From Arsenophonus apicola (GTDB lineage: Bacteria; Pseudomonadota; Gammaproteobacteria; Enterobacterales; Enterobacteriaceae): DNA of 64,000 nucleotides. Made by a program: the position numbers and the translations under genes. The stretch is taken from contig NZ_CP084222.1 of the NCBI RefSeq assembly GCF_020268605.1, positions 868,001 through 932,000 on the forward strand, written 5' to 3'. The notes below the pieces were generated by a model. It was not told where the DNA came from, ran no database searches, and saw only the letters and a program-made list of their open reading frames with translations. Shown in pieces: positions 36,951-45,458 of this stretch. Every line of letters begins with the position of its first letter. The stretch's first letter is position 1.

Positions 36951-39206
36951 TTATTTATTACTAGCAGGTGTTACTTCTATACGCTCAATACTCTGTAATC
37001 CACGAGGTAATGGAGAACCTTTACGACCTCGTTCAGCACGATATTTTTGCAAATCTTCTGGATTTAATTTCATTTTTCGTTTACCCAAATAGAGTGTAAT
37101 TGAAGACTGAGGCTGCAAAAATATTAACCAAACTAGCAGATCCTCTCCGCTGGCTGATTGAGCAGCAGAAATATTAATAATTTTATTACCTTTTCCTTTA
37201 GAAAGCTGTGGGAGATCGCTAACAGGAAATATTAGCATTCGGCCTGCTTTAGTAATTGCTAATAATAAATCTTGCTGTTCATTGTTAACTTCTAATGGTG
37301 CTAATACCTTAGCATTATTCGGTAAGGTAATTAATGCCTTACCTGCTTTATTTTTTGCTACTAAATCACTAAAGGTACAGATAAACCCATACCCCGCATC
37401 CGATGCCAACAAATATTTTTGCTCTTCAGGCGCTGTCAATACATGTTCAGTCGTTGCGCCAGGTGGTAATGCCAATTTGCCAGTAAGAGGTTCTCCCTGC
37501 CCTCGTGCAGAAGGAAGATCAAGCGGATCTAATGAATAACTTCGCCCTGTGCTATCAAGAAAAACGACCGGTTGATTAGTTTTACCTTTTGCTGCACTAC
37601 GGAAACCATCACCCGCTTTATAATTAAGGTTAGTCGGATCAATATCATGACCTTTTGCGCTTCTCACCCATCCCATAACAGAAAGGACAATAGTAACCGG
37701 ATCAGAAGGCAAAATATCATGTTCATTCATGGCTTTTGCTTCAATACGCTCCTTAAGCGGTGAGCGACGATCATCCCCATAGGTCTGTGCATCTGTTTCA
37801 ATTTCTTTCTTGATTAAGGTGTTTAAACGACGTTCAGAACCCAAAATAGCTTGTAGTTGATCACGCTCTTTCGCTAATTCATCTTGCTCGCCACGTAACT
37901 TAAACTCCTCTAGTTTAGCCAAATGACGCAATTTCAATTCCAGGATAGATTCAGCCTGAGTTTCTGAAAGAGCAAAACGAGCCACTAATACGGCTTTAGG
38001 CTCATCTTCATTACGGATAATATGGATAACCTCATCTATATTCAGATAAGCTATTAATAAACCGTCAAGAATATGTAAGCGTTTTAATACTTTTTCTAAA
38101 CGATGATTTAAGCGGTTACGCACAGTTTCTCGTCGAAATAATAACCATTCATTTAAAATTTCAACCAGTCCTTTAACTGCTGGGCGATTATCCAAACCAA
38201 TCATATTCAAATTGACCCGATAACTTTTTTCTAGATCCGTCGTGGCAAATAAATGCGTCATCACTTGTTCTAAATCAATCCGATTACTTCTTGGTACAAT
38301 CACTAAACGTGTCGGGTTTTCATGATCTGACTCATCGCGTAAATCTTCTACCATCGGTAATTTTTTGGCGCGCATTTGTGAAGCAATCTGTTCTAACACT
38401 TTAGCACCAGATACCTGATGAGGCAGTGCAGTAATAACAGCATTACCATCATCCATTTCCCATACGGCACGTAGCCGAATAGAACCACGGCCTGTTTGGT
38501 AAATTTTTTGAATATCTTCTTTTGATGAAATAATCTCTGCTTCTGTTGGGTAATCAGGAGCAGGAATAAAATTCATCAACATATTAAGATCAGCTTTTGG
38601 ATTTTCCAATAAAGCAACTAATGCACTTGCTACTTCACGAGCATTATGTGGCGGAATATCGGTCGCCATACCAACTGCAATCCCTGTGGTACCATTTAAC
38701 AGTATATTGGGTAATCTTGCCGGTAGGGTTTTGGGTTCAGTTAATGTTCCATCAAAGTTAGGCGTCCAGGCTACTGTTCCTAATCCTAATTCACTAAGTA
38801 GCGTTTCCGCGTATTTTGACAATCTTGATTCAGTGTAGCGCATCGCAGCAAATGACTTAGGATCATCGGGTGCTCCCCAGTTCCCCTGGCCATCAACTAA
38901 TGGATAACGATAGGAAAACGGTTGTGCCATCAACACCATAGCCTCATAACAAGCACTATCACCATGTGGATGATATTTCCCCAATACATCACCGACTGTA
39001 CGTGCTGATTTTTTGTATTTAGCCGCATTACTCAAACCAAGCTCAGACATGGCATAAACAATTCGGCGTTGAACAGGTTTTAACCCATCGCCAATAAATG
39101 GCAATGCTCTGTCCATGATGACGTACATGGAATAATTGAGATAGGCATTTTCGGTAAAGGTGTAAAGTGGTTGTTGCTCTACACCATCGTGAGTTATCTC
39201 ACTCAT
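36951..39206 (-). CDS. parC: DNA topoisomerase IV subunit A
   Basis: Cuts and rejoins DNA to decatenate daughter chromosomes, with ParE. The 751-residue protein has the catalytic tyrosine at about 124 in AAMRYTESRLSKY. The quinolone-resistance region reads HPHGDSACYEAM, with Ser and Glu at the usual E. coli positions 80 and 84, so it is of the sensitive type. Six C-terminal beta-pinwheel repeats are expected after about residue 500. It lies only 36 bases after parE, whereas E. coli has about ten genes between them. Confidence 0.97.
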   Translation of the reverse strand: MSEITHDGVEQQPLYTFTENAYLNYSMYVIMDRALPFIGDGLKPVQRRIVYAMSELGLSNAAKYKKSARTVGDVLGKYHPHGDSACYEAMVLMAQPFSYRYPLVDGQGNWGAPDDPKSFAAMRYTESRLSKYAETLLSELGLGTVAWTPNFDGTLTEPKTLPARLPNILLNGTTGIAVGMATDIPPHNAREVASALVALLENPKADLNMLMNFIPAPDYPTEAEIISSKEDIQKIYQTGRGSIRLRAVWEMDDGNAVITALPHQVSGAKVLEQIASQMRAKKLPMVEDLRDESDHENPTRLVIVPRSNRIDLEQVMTHLFATTDLEKSYRVNLNMIGLDNRPAVKGLVEILNEWLLFRRETVRNRLNHRLEKVLKRLHILDGLLIAYLNIDEVIHIIRNEDEPKAVLVARFALSETQAESILELKLRHLAKLEEFKLRGEQDELAKERDQLQAILGSERRLNTLIKKEIETDAQTYGDDRRSPLKERIEAKAMNEHDILPSDPVTIVLSVMGWVRSAKGHDIDPTNLNYKAGDGFRSAAKGKTNQPVVFLDSTGRSYSLDPLDLPSARGQGEPLTGKLALPPGATTEHVLTAPEEQKYLLASDAGYGFICTFSDLVAKNKAGKALITLPNNAKVLAPLEVNNEQQDLLLAITKAGRMLIFPVSDLPQLSKGKGNKIINISAAQSASGEDLLVWLIFLQPQSSITLYLGKRKMKLNPEDLQKYRAERGRKGSPLPRGLQSIERIEVTPASNK

Positions 39207-39242
39207 TCATTTAATTCCTCAGTCTCTGATTAACAGTGTCGA

Positions 39243-41138
39243 TTACACTTCAATTTCTATCGCATCGCCTTTATCTTGTAACCAATTTCGACGATCTTCT
39301 GCCCGTTTTTTCGCCAGTAGCATATCCATCATCGCTAGTGTTTCTTGATAATTATCATCATTAATAATGAGTTGGACTAAGCGTCGTGTATTAGGATCAA
39401 GCGTGGTTTCACGTAATTGCGTCGGATTCATCTCACCTAACCCTTTAAAGCGCTGGACATTCGGTTTGCCACGCTTATAACTTAGCCGATCGAGAACAGC
39501 AGCCTTTTCACCTTCATCGAGGGCATAATAGACTTCTTTACCTAGATCAATACGATATAAAGGTGGCATAGCAATATAAATATGGCCTGCTTTTACTAAA
39601 GCGGGAAAGTGGCGAACAAAAAGCGCGCAGAGTAATGTTGCAATATGCAATCCATCCGAATCTGCATCGGCCAGAACACAAATCTTACCGTAACGGAGCT
39701 GGCTAAGATCATTGCTGTCTGGATCGATACCAATAGCCACTGAGATATCATGAACTTCCTGTGAAGCTAAAACTTCATCGGAAGAAACTTCCCAGGTATT
39801 CAGTATCTTGCCTCTTAACGGCATAATCGCCTGATATTCACGATCACGAGCCTGCTTAGCCGATCCACCGGCTGAATCGCCCTCAACTAAAAATAGTTCA
39901 GTGAAATTAAGATCTTGAGATGTACAATCGGCTAGCTTACCGGGTAACGCAGGCCCGCTGGTCAGTTTTTTGCGCACAACTTTTTTCGCTGCGCGTAGAC
40001 GCCTTTGCGCACTAGATATGGTGAGCTCCGCTAATTGCTCAGCTTCTTGAACATTTTGGTTTAACCACAAACTAAAAGCATCTTTTACCACACCGGAAAC
40101 AAACGCAGCGCTCTGGCGAGAAGAAAGACGTTCTTTAGTCTGGCCGGCAAATTGAGGATCTTGCATTTTAACTGATAGAACATAAGCACAGCGTTCCCAA
40201 ATATCATCACCCGTTAATTTCACACCGCGGGGAAGTAAATTACGGTATTCACAAAACTCCCTCATCGCATCCAGCAAACCTTGACGTAATCCATTAACAT
40301 GGGTACCACCTTGTGCCGTTGGAATAAGGTTAACATAACTCTCGGTTAATAGTTCCCCACCCTCTGGTAACCAGAGCAATGCCCAATCGACCATTTCTAA
40401 TTGGCCAGCGAAATTACCAACAAACGCTTTTTCCGGTAAAGTAACTAAACCGTTCACTGCCTCCATTAGATAGTCGGTTAAGCCATCGTTATAACGCCAT
40501 GTCTGCTCAGTATTATTTATTTTATCCTTAAAGATGATTTCAACACCAGGGCATAGCACAGCCTTGGCTTTTAATATGTGTACTAAACGTGAAATAGAAA
40601 ATCGTGGGTTGTCAAAAAAATGGCTATCGGGCCAAAAACGCACACCAGTCCCGGTTGTCCGTTTAGCACAACTACCAATTACCTCGAGTTCCTGAACTTT
40701 TTCGCCATTTTCAAAAGCTATTCGGTATATTTGGCTATCACGACTGACAGTTACTTCAATACGTTTTGATAACGCATTCACTACGGAAATACCAACACCA
40801 TGTAGCCCGCCAGAGAATTGATAATTTTTATTAGAAAATTTTCCCCCAGCATGTAAATGCCCCAAAATCAGCTCTACAGCTGGCACTTTCTTTTCCGGGT
40901 GGATATCAACGGGCATACCTCGGCCATCATCAATCACTTCCAGCGACTGATCTTCATACAAGATGACATCGATACGTTTGGCATAACCGGCAAGCGCCTC
41001 ATCGACACTGTTATCAATAACTTCCTGCGCCAGATGATTTGGTCGAGAGGTATCGGTGTACATGCCCGGGCGACGACGTACAGGTTCTAAACCACTGAGG
41101 ACCTCGATTGCCTCTGCATTATAATTAGATTGAGTCAT
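39243..41138 (-). CDS. parE: DNA topoisomerase IV subunit B
   Basis: ATPase subunit of topoisomerase IV. The 631-residue protein has the GHKL ATP site (EVIDNSVDEALAGYA, then DDGRGMPV and GGLHGVGISVVNAL) and the Toprim domain (LVEGDSAGGSAKQARDR, PLRGKILN and DADSDGLHI). E. coli ParE is 630 residues. It is transcribed toward parC with a 36-base gap, so the two are probably one transcription unit, giving balanced subunits. Upstream is yqiA, about 96 bases away. Confidence 0.97.
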   Translation of the reverse strand: MTQSNYNAEAIEVLSGLEPVRRRPGMYTDTSRPNHLAQEVIDNSVDEALAGYAKRIDVILYEDQSLEVIDDGRGMPVDIHPEKKVPAVELILGHLHAGGKFSNKNYQFSGGLHGVGISVVNALSKRIEVTVSRDSQIYRIAFENGEKVQELEVIGSCAKRTTGTGVRFWPDSHFFDNPRFSISRLVHILKAKAVLCPGVEIIFKDKINNTEQTWRYNDGLTDYLMEAVNGLVTLPEKAFVGNFAGQLEMVDWALLWLPEGGELLTESYVNLIPTAQGGTHVNGLRQGLLDAMREFCEYRNLLPRGVKLTGDDIWERCAYVLSVKMQDPQFAGQTKERLSSRQSAAFVSGVVKDAFSLWLNQNVQEAEQLAELTISSAQRRLRAAKKVVRKKLTSGPALPGKLADCTSQDLNFTELFLVEGDSAGGSAKQARDREYQAIMPLRGKILNTWEVSSDEVLASQEVHDISVAIGIDPDSNDLSQLRYGKICVLADADSDGLHIATLLCALFVRHFPALVKAGHIYIAMPPLYRIDLGKEVYYALDEGEKAAVLDRLSYKRGKPNVQRFKGLGEMNPTQLRETTLDPNTRRLVQLIINDDNYQETLAMMDMLLAKKRAEDRRNWLQDKGDAIEIEV

Positions 41139-41234
41139 ATTATTTTCTGCGGTAATTGACGATTAATTAGGCAAATAAATGCTGAGATACTGATGATAAT
41201 AACAGTGATTCAGCTATTTTGAATAATTTTTTAC

Positions 41235-41819
41235 TTATTTTGTCTTTGCCAAAGCTAAAAAACGCATAATTTGTGGAAAATAGTAGTCAAATCCAACAAA
41301 AGCATGGTTACCTCCTGACTCAATTGTTTGCTTACACTCCATAAGATAGGTAACAGCTTGACGATAGTCCAATATTTCATCACCAGTTTGTTGTAATAAC
41401 CAAATCAGATCAGGTGCCGTTAATGTCTTAATTTGTATCTCTTGCAGTTCATTTAAATGATGGGGTTGCAAAATGTAGCATTCCTTTGTGTAAGGATTGA
41501 CTTGCTCACCTAAATACTGTTGAAACAAATCAAAGGGGCGTACTGCTGGATTGACAATAACTGCGGGTAAACTAAATTTTTGCGATAACCAAATAGCAAA
41601 ATAACCACCCAAGGAAGAACCTATCACGCCAATCGGCTCTCCCGCATGGGCCGTTACGAGATTCTGTAGTAACTCAATCGTTTCTGCCGGATAACAAGGA
41701 AGCTGGGGTATCAGCATATTAACTTCTGGGTGTTGCCCGCTTAACCAAGTTTTTAAGCTATTTGCCTTCTGTGATAGAGGGGAACTATTAAAACCATGAA
41801 TATAAATTAATGTTGACAT
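41235..41819 (-). CDS. yqiA: YqiA family esterase (alpha/beta hydrolase)
   Basis: A small alpha/beta hydrolase with acyl-CoA/short-chain esterase activity in E. coli. The 194-residue protein (E. coli 193) begins LIYIHGFNSSP, has the nucleophile Ser at about 69 in GSSLGGYFA, a probable Asp in QQTGDEILDY and the catalytic His in GGNHAFVGFD. The ATG overlaps the last base of the cpdA stop, so its translation was probably coupled to cpdA. The insertion in cpdA may reduce its expression. Confidence 0.93.
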   Translation of the reverse strand: MSTLIYIHGFNSSPLSQKANSLKTWLSGQHPEVNMLIPQLPCYPAETIELLQNLVTAHAGEPIGVIGSSLGGYFAIWLSQKFSLPAVIVNPAVRPFDLFQQYLGEQVNPYTKECYILQPHHLNELQEIQIKTLTAPDLIWLLQQTGDEILDYRQAVTYLMECKQTIESGGNHAFVGFDYYFPQIMRFLALAKTK

Positions 41820-42150
41820 TAATAACCGCCTGAATCGAAATCTGGACGGTATTTATCACTAGCCAATCTGAAAACTTGGGTATCCAACACATTTTCACCG
41901 TCATCATTGATAGAAAGATCAAGATAACGCCATCCCGGTGCCAGAATATCTAATGTAAAATTAGTACAATGAGGTTTAAATTGGATACAAGTTGATGGTG
42001 TTGCCATCATGCGGATCCCTTGCCAATATTCATCTATTTCTTGATGAATATGCCCACATAAAATTGCTTTAATTTGCGGATATTGCTTTAAATAGTCAGC
42101 CACAATATGAGAATTACGCAAGCAATGTTGATCAAGCCAGGTACAACCTG
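41819..42150 (-). pseudogene. cpdA: cpdA, 3' part (cut off by insertion element)
   Basis: C-terminal 110 codons of the cyclic-AMP phosphodiesterase, from GCTWLDQH to the stop. It keeps the metal motif CGHIHQE and the ATPSTCIQFKPHC block. An ATG inside the mobile element (42172) gives an open frame, but without the N-terminal half no active enzyme is expected. Joined directly to 43967-44471 it gives one uninterrupted 278-residue frame, close to the 275 of E. coli. The stop overlaps the yqiA start. Confidence 0.93.
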
Positions 42151-42156
42151 TTGACA

Positions 42157-42192
42157 TCCTCCCCACCTTCACACTTCGTGACTCAGGAGGGG
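42157..42192 (-). repeat. Right-end subterminal hairpin of the IS605-like element
   Basis: On the minus strand the outer arms CCCCTCC and GGGGAGG pair imperfectly; within them TCAC/GTGA forms an inner stem with loop GAAGT (42181-42169). GAAT lies directly 5' and TCAA directly 3', as needed for TnpA recognition and cleavage. Confidence 0.7.
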
Positions 42193-42199
42193 ATTCCTG

Positions 42200-43423
42200 T
42201 TAGTCGGAGACTATCTGATCGCTCAGAAGCCTGGTTCCTGCTGCTGACGGCATTACTGCACCGTTCACTTCACAGGCTAACACGGCATGTCCTGCCGCTA
42301 AAATGTTACGAGCTCCGTTGATATCTGCGTTCTCTGTATACCCGCACTCAAGGCACTCGAATCTACTTTGTGATTGACGATTTTCTTTCGCTGTATGACC
42401 ACAACATGCACACCGTTGACTTGTATATGCCGGAGGCACAGCTAATACCTGACCACCGCGCCATAGCTGCTTGTACTCAAGCTGACGGCGCATTTCATAC
42501 CAACCCTGATCCAGTATCGAACGGTTAAGTCCTGATTTTGCCCTGACATTCCGTCCGTGCTGCTCTTGTGTACCTTTTGCCGATTTCGACATGTTACTGA
42601 CCTTTAAGTCCTCAATGACGATCATCGCGTGGTTTTTGCTGATTTCACTGGTGACTTTGTGAAGGTAGTCTTTGCGGATATTGGTTATATGCGAGTGGAG
42701 ACGTTGGATTTTTCGCTTCTGTTTTTCCAGTTATTGCTGAATTTAACTTTACAGCTTAACTGACGCTGGAATTTCGCCAGCTTTTTTTGGTTGGTTTTAA
42801 AACTGTTTACAGGTTCAAACACTGTGCCGTCTGACAGCGTGGCGAGTCTGGTTACACCTGCATCCAAACCAATCATTGTTGCTGACGAATGAGGCTGAAT
42901 GTCCATTTCCAGTTCGACCTGAAACGATATATACCAGTGTCCCGCATGTTGGCTAACGGTTGCGTTTTTAATCTTACCGTACAGCTTTTGCGACTGCCGG
43001 AACTTTACCCATACCAAACCTGACGGTAATCTCACTCTGCCATTATCGAGCTGACAATATTTATCAAAATTAACAAAACGAACTGAATCACGCCCGTCAT
43101 TTTTCCTTTTAAATACAGGAGCTTTTGCTGCCAGTTTTTTATCAAAGCAGCGTTTCCATGCCCCGTGCAGATCTTTGAGTTTCTGCTGAAGATTATCCGT
43201 GTAGGCTTCTTGCAAAAGGAATGTTCCGGCTTTTTTTCCATTCTGTGAGCATCCGATTTAGTTCAAACGCTGACGGTAGTTTACCGCCGGATTCAATAAT
43301 GCGTTGCGTCTCTGCTAGCCCGTAATTCCAGATAAAACGAGCGCATCCGCACAACTGCCGCAAACGTTGCGACTGTTTTTCGGTTGGTTCGAGTCTGAAT
43401 TTGTAGGCTTTTAGAATTAGCAT
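42200..43423 (-). pseudogene. tnpB: tnpB, RNA-guided nuclease of the IS605-like element, frameshifted
   Basis: TnpB is the RuvC-type RNA-guided nuclease ancestral to Cas12. The family sequence can be followed from MLILKAYKFRLEP to the end, but in four frame segments. Residues through LTEWKK (start at 43423) are in frame 0. A one-base loss in an A7 tract (43231-43237) shifts to PEHSF, and another loss in an A/T tract at about 43214-43217 shifts to LQEAYTDNLQQK. A third loss in an A5 tract (42721-42727) breaks NNWK from the IQRL...MIVIEDLK part. The RuvC residues survive: GLDAG, VIEDL, and NADINGARN. The zinc finger CACCGH...CLECG is also intact. Confidence 0.9.
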
Positions 43424-43481
43424 TATTACTCAGTGTGTAGTAAATTATCTCACTATCTTACCGTATATCCGGTTAATTTCA

Positions 43482-43886
43482 ATGCAAAAATATAAAATCA
43501 ACCGTTCAAGACATGCAGCGTTTCTTTTACATGTTCACCTTGTCTTTGTGACTAAGTACCGAAAGAAAGTACTCAGTGGCTTGCACTACAAAGCATTTCA
43601 TCAGTATGCAGGTGAAGTGTGTCGCGACTTTGGGGCTGATTTAAAGGAAAGTAACGGAGAGTCCGATCACGTTCATATGCTGATCGAGTACCCGCCCACA
43701 GTGCAGTTGTCAGTACTAGTAAACTCGCTGAAAGCGGTAACGTCTCGTCGTCTGCGTAATGAGTTTCTAGACTTGCGTGGGGCTTACGGCAAGCCAGTGT
43801 TGTGGTCTCGATCATACTTTGCAGGTTCGTGCGGGGGAGCACCGCTGGAAGTTGTTAAGCAATACATTCAAAATCAGCGTGGCTGA
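43482..43886 (+). CDS. tnpA: TnpA, Y1 (HUH) transposase of the IS605-like element
   Basis: Single-strand DNA transposase that recognises the subterminal hairpins and cleaves at TTAC and TCAA. The 134-residue protein looks intact: opening HVHLVFVTKYRKKVL, the HUH motif as HVH at about 63-65 in ESDHVHMLIEYPP, and the catalytic tyrosine at about 128 in EVVKQYIQNQ. It is divergent from tnpB with about 58 bases between the starts. Since TnpA alone is enough for transposition in this family, the element may still move. A stem-loop follows the stop. Confidence 0.93.
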   Translation: MQKYKINRSRHAAFLLHVHLVFVTKYRKKVLSGLHYKAFHQYAGEVCRDFGADLKESNGESDHVHMLIEYPPTVQLSVLVNSLKAVTSRRLRNEFLDLRGAYGKPVLWSRSYFAGSCGGAPLEVVKQYIQNQRG

Positions 43887-43893
43887 TCATTCT

Positions 43894-43912
43894 TCGGGCT
43901 TTTCAAGCCCGA
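43894..43912 (+). terminator. Stem-loop after tnpA
   Basis: A perfect 8-bp stem TCGGGCTT/AAGCCCGA with loop TTC starts 8 bases after the tnpA stop. No T tract follows. It may terminate tnpA transcription or stop readthrough from the host gene; it is separate from the left-end hairpin at 43923-43945. Confidence 0.5.
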
Positions 43913-43922
43913 CCAAATTCCC

Positions 43923-43945
43923 CTCCCACCTTATGTCGGTGGGAG
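43923..43945 (-). repeat. Left-end subterminal hairpin of the IS605-like element
   Basis: A perfect 8-bp stem CTCCCACC (43923-43930)/GGTGGGAG (43938-43945) with a 7-base loop. On the minus strand AAAG lies a few bases 5' of it, and the cleavage site TTAC is 22 bases from the stem. Confidence 0.8.
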
Positions 43946-43966
43946 TACCCTTTGGAGGTTAAGATG

Positions 43967-44471
43967 GTAAAGGATGATGATGTAACATCAGTAAATGACT
44001 ACGCTCATTGTAGGCATCAAAACAGCTTTTCATCCATAACAATTGTTGATTGGACAATTTCCCATGTACCGCACCCTGAATTTGGCTGTCCAACATAAGG
44101 ATTTGCCTATTATCATTAATTAGCACCTGTTTAGAGGGTAAAATTCCTGCTTTCGCTAAAGTAGCTACCATTGCCGGTTGATAATCATGATTGCCTGGCA
44201 ACCAAACACAAGGAGCAGCCAACCGTTTGATCCCTTCTGCAAAATGCTGATAGGCTTGGGCGGATTGATCTTGAGCCAAATCACCGGTAGCGACAACCAG
44301 ATCAACATTTTCATTGCGCGCTAAAATTGCATCAATCACTGCATGAAAACTAGCAAAAGTATTGACGCCAAGTAGAGTATCATCAACATTAGCAAAAAGG
44401 TGAGTATCAGTAATTTGTAAGATCCTCACTAAATTTTTTTGCTTTGTTGTTAATTTAAACAGACTATCCAA
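43967..44471 (-). pseudogene. cpdA: cpdA, 5' part (cut off by insertion element)
   Basis: First 168 codons of the 3',5'-cyclic-AMP phosphodiesterase, up to HHHPL. Metal motifs DTHLF, GDLAQDQS, GNHDYQP and LHHHPL are present. The start is TTG at 44471, with AAGGA upstream; MDSLFKL aligns with the E. coli start MESLLTL. Translation would run four codons past the junction to a TAA in the element. Loss of CpdA should raise cyclic AMP and thus CRP activity, unless another phosphodiesterase exists. yqiB, normally upstream, is missing. Confidence 0.93.
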
Positions 44472-44577
44472 GCAATTTCCTTAGTTTCTACCTACTTTAT
44501 ACGTTATTTTAACATTAATACTTTATCAATAACTGTTGGCTGATACACACTTCTTTTTTATATCTATGAATAAGTAG

Positions 44578-45225
44578 TTATTTTAAGTTATTCAACCAAT
44601 TGTTTTTCAATCTAAGATGATTTAATTGTAACCACTGTATTGCGATTACAGTAGCCGCATTATCAATTACCCCTAATTCCACCCATTGATAAGCTTGTTC
44701 GCGACTAACAACATGGACACGAATATCTTCATTTTCGCTGTTCAATCCATGTATGGTGCCGGGTTTGATTGCTAATGCATCAATTTCACCGATATGTACA
44801 TAAATACGCTCAGTGGTGCCGCCTGGGCTAGTAAGATAACTTAGTGCATAGTGACAACGCAAAATGGTAATACCCGCTTCTTCTTTAGCTTCACGACGAA
44901 CTAGCTGTTCTAAGTTTTCATTTTGTTCTACCATGCCAGCAATAGTTTCTAATAGCCACGGTGTTTTGCTAGTTTCAATCGCCGGGAGCCGTACTTGTTC
45001 AACTAACACGACCTTATCAAGACAAGGATCATAAGGTAAAATAACGCCCGCATTGCCCCGTTCTAAAACTTCACGTCGAATTTCCTTGCTCCAACCCCCG
45101 TTAAACAACTTATGTCGAAAACGGTATTCTACAAAACGAAAAAAACCACTATAAAGATCGAACTTAGCCGTAATTTCCACATCATTTTGGCTAAACTTGA
45201 AGGGTAAATTTTTTTTATCACTCAT
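44578..45225 (-). CDS. nudF: ADP-ribose pyrophosphatase NudF
   Basis: Hydrolyses ADP-ribose to AMP and ribose-5-phosphate. The 215-residue protein (E. coli 209) has an N-terminal dimerisation region and a Nudix box from GMVEQNENLEQ to REAKEEAGI in the middle. The ATG at 45225 has AGAGAG upstream. It is divergent from tolC, as in E. coli. On the other side, the 106-base gap to cpdA contains no trace of yqiB. Confidence 0.95.
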   Translation of the reverse strand: MSDKKNLPFKFSQNDVEITAKFDLYSGFFRFVEYRFRHKLFNGGWSKEIRREVLERGNAGVILPYDPCLDKVVLVEQVRLPAIETSKTPWLLETIAGMVEQNENLEQLVRREAKEEAGITILRCHYALSYLTSPGGTTERIYVHIGEIDALAIKPGTIHGLNSENEDIRVHVVSREQAYQWVELGVIDNAATVIAIQWLQLNHLRLKNNWLNNLK

Positions 45226-45458
45226 AAAAACTCTCTGAATTTATATGCATTAACTGACAAAAAAGTGAGACTTATATAACGTTTTTTAAGGAAATTAACT
45301 TATAAATAATGTAACATCGACCAGATTTAACATGCTAGATGGCACAAACAGCTACCATGGAATAATGACATATTCTGCTAAAATTAGCGGTATTAATGTT
45401 TTTCTGAGATAACTAAAGCAAAAAATTGCATAATAAATTGCATAATCAAGGAATAAGA

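Larger units (their letters stand above)
42151..43966. mobile_element. IS200/IS605-family insertion sequence (IS605-like)
   Basis: A 1816-base element with divergent tnpA (plus) and tnpB (minus), without terminal inverted repeats or target duplication, as expected for the family. On the minus strand the left end follows TTTAC (43971-43967), the IS605/IS608-type target. Just inside is AAAG (43953-43950) before a hairpin CTCCCACC/GGTGGGAG (43945-43923). The right end has GAAT (43196... on the minus side at 42196-42193), an imperfect hairpin with arms near 42192-42186 and 42164-42157, and finishes TCAA (42154-42151). TTAC/AAAG and GAAT/TCAA are the cleavage/guide pairs known for IS608. Excision restores the cpdA frame exactly. 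Confidence 0.92.

Noticed and set aside
42150..42172. The ATG at 42172 as a true start for a shortened CpdA
   Set aside because: It lies within the right end of the mobile element, and the resulting protein lacks the first metal-binding motifs, so it is an accidental frame.
43573..43842. Minus-strand 89-codon frame inside the insertion element
   Set aside because: It is the antisense shadow of tnpA, whose HUH and tyrosine motifs fix the coding strand.
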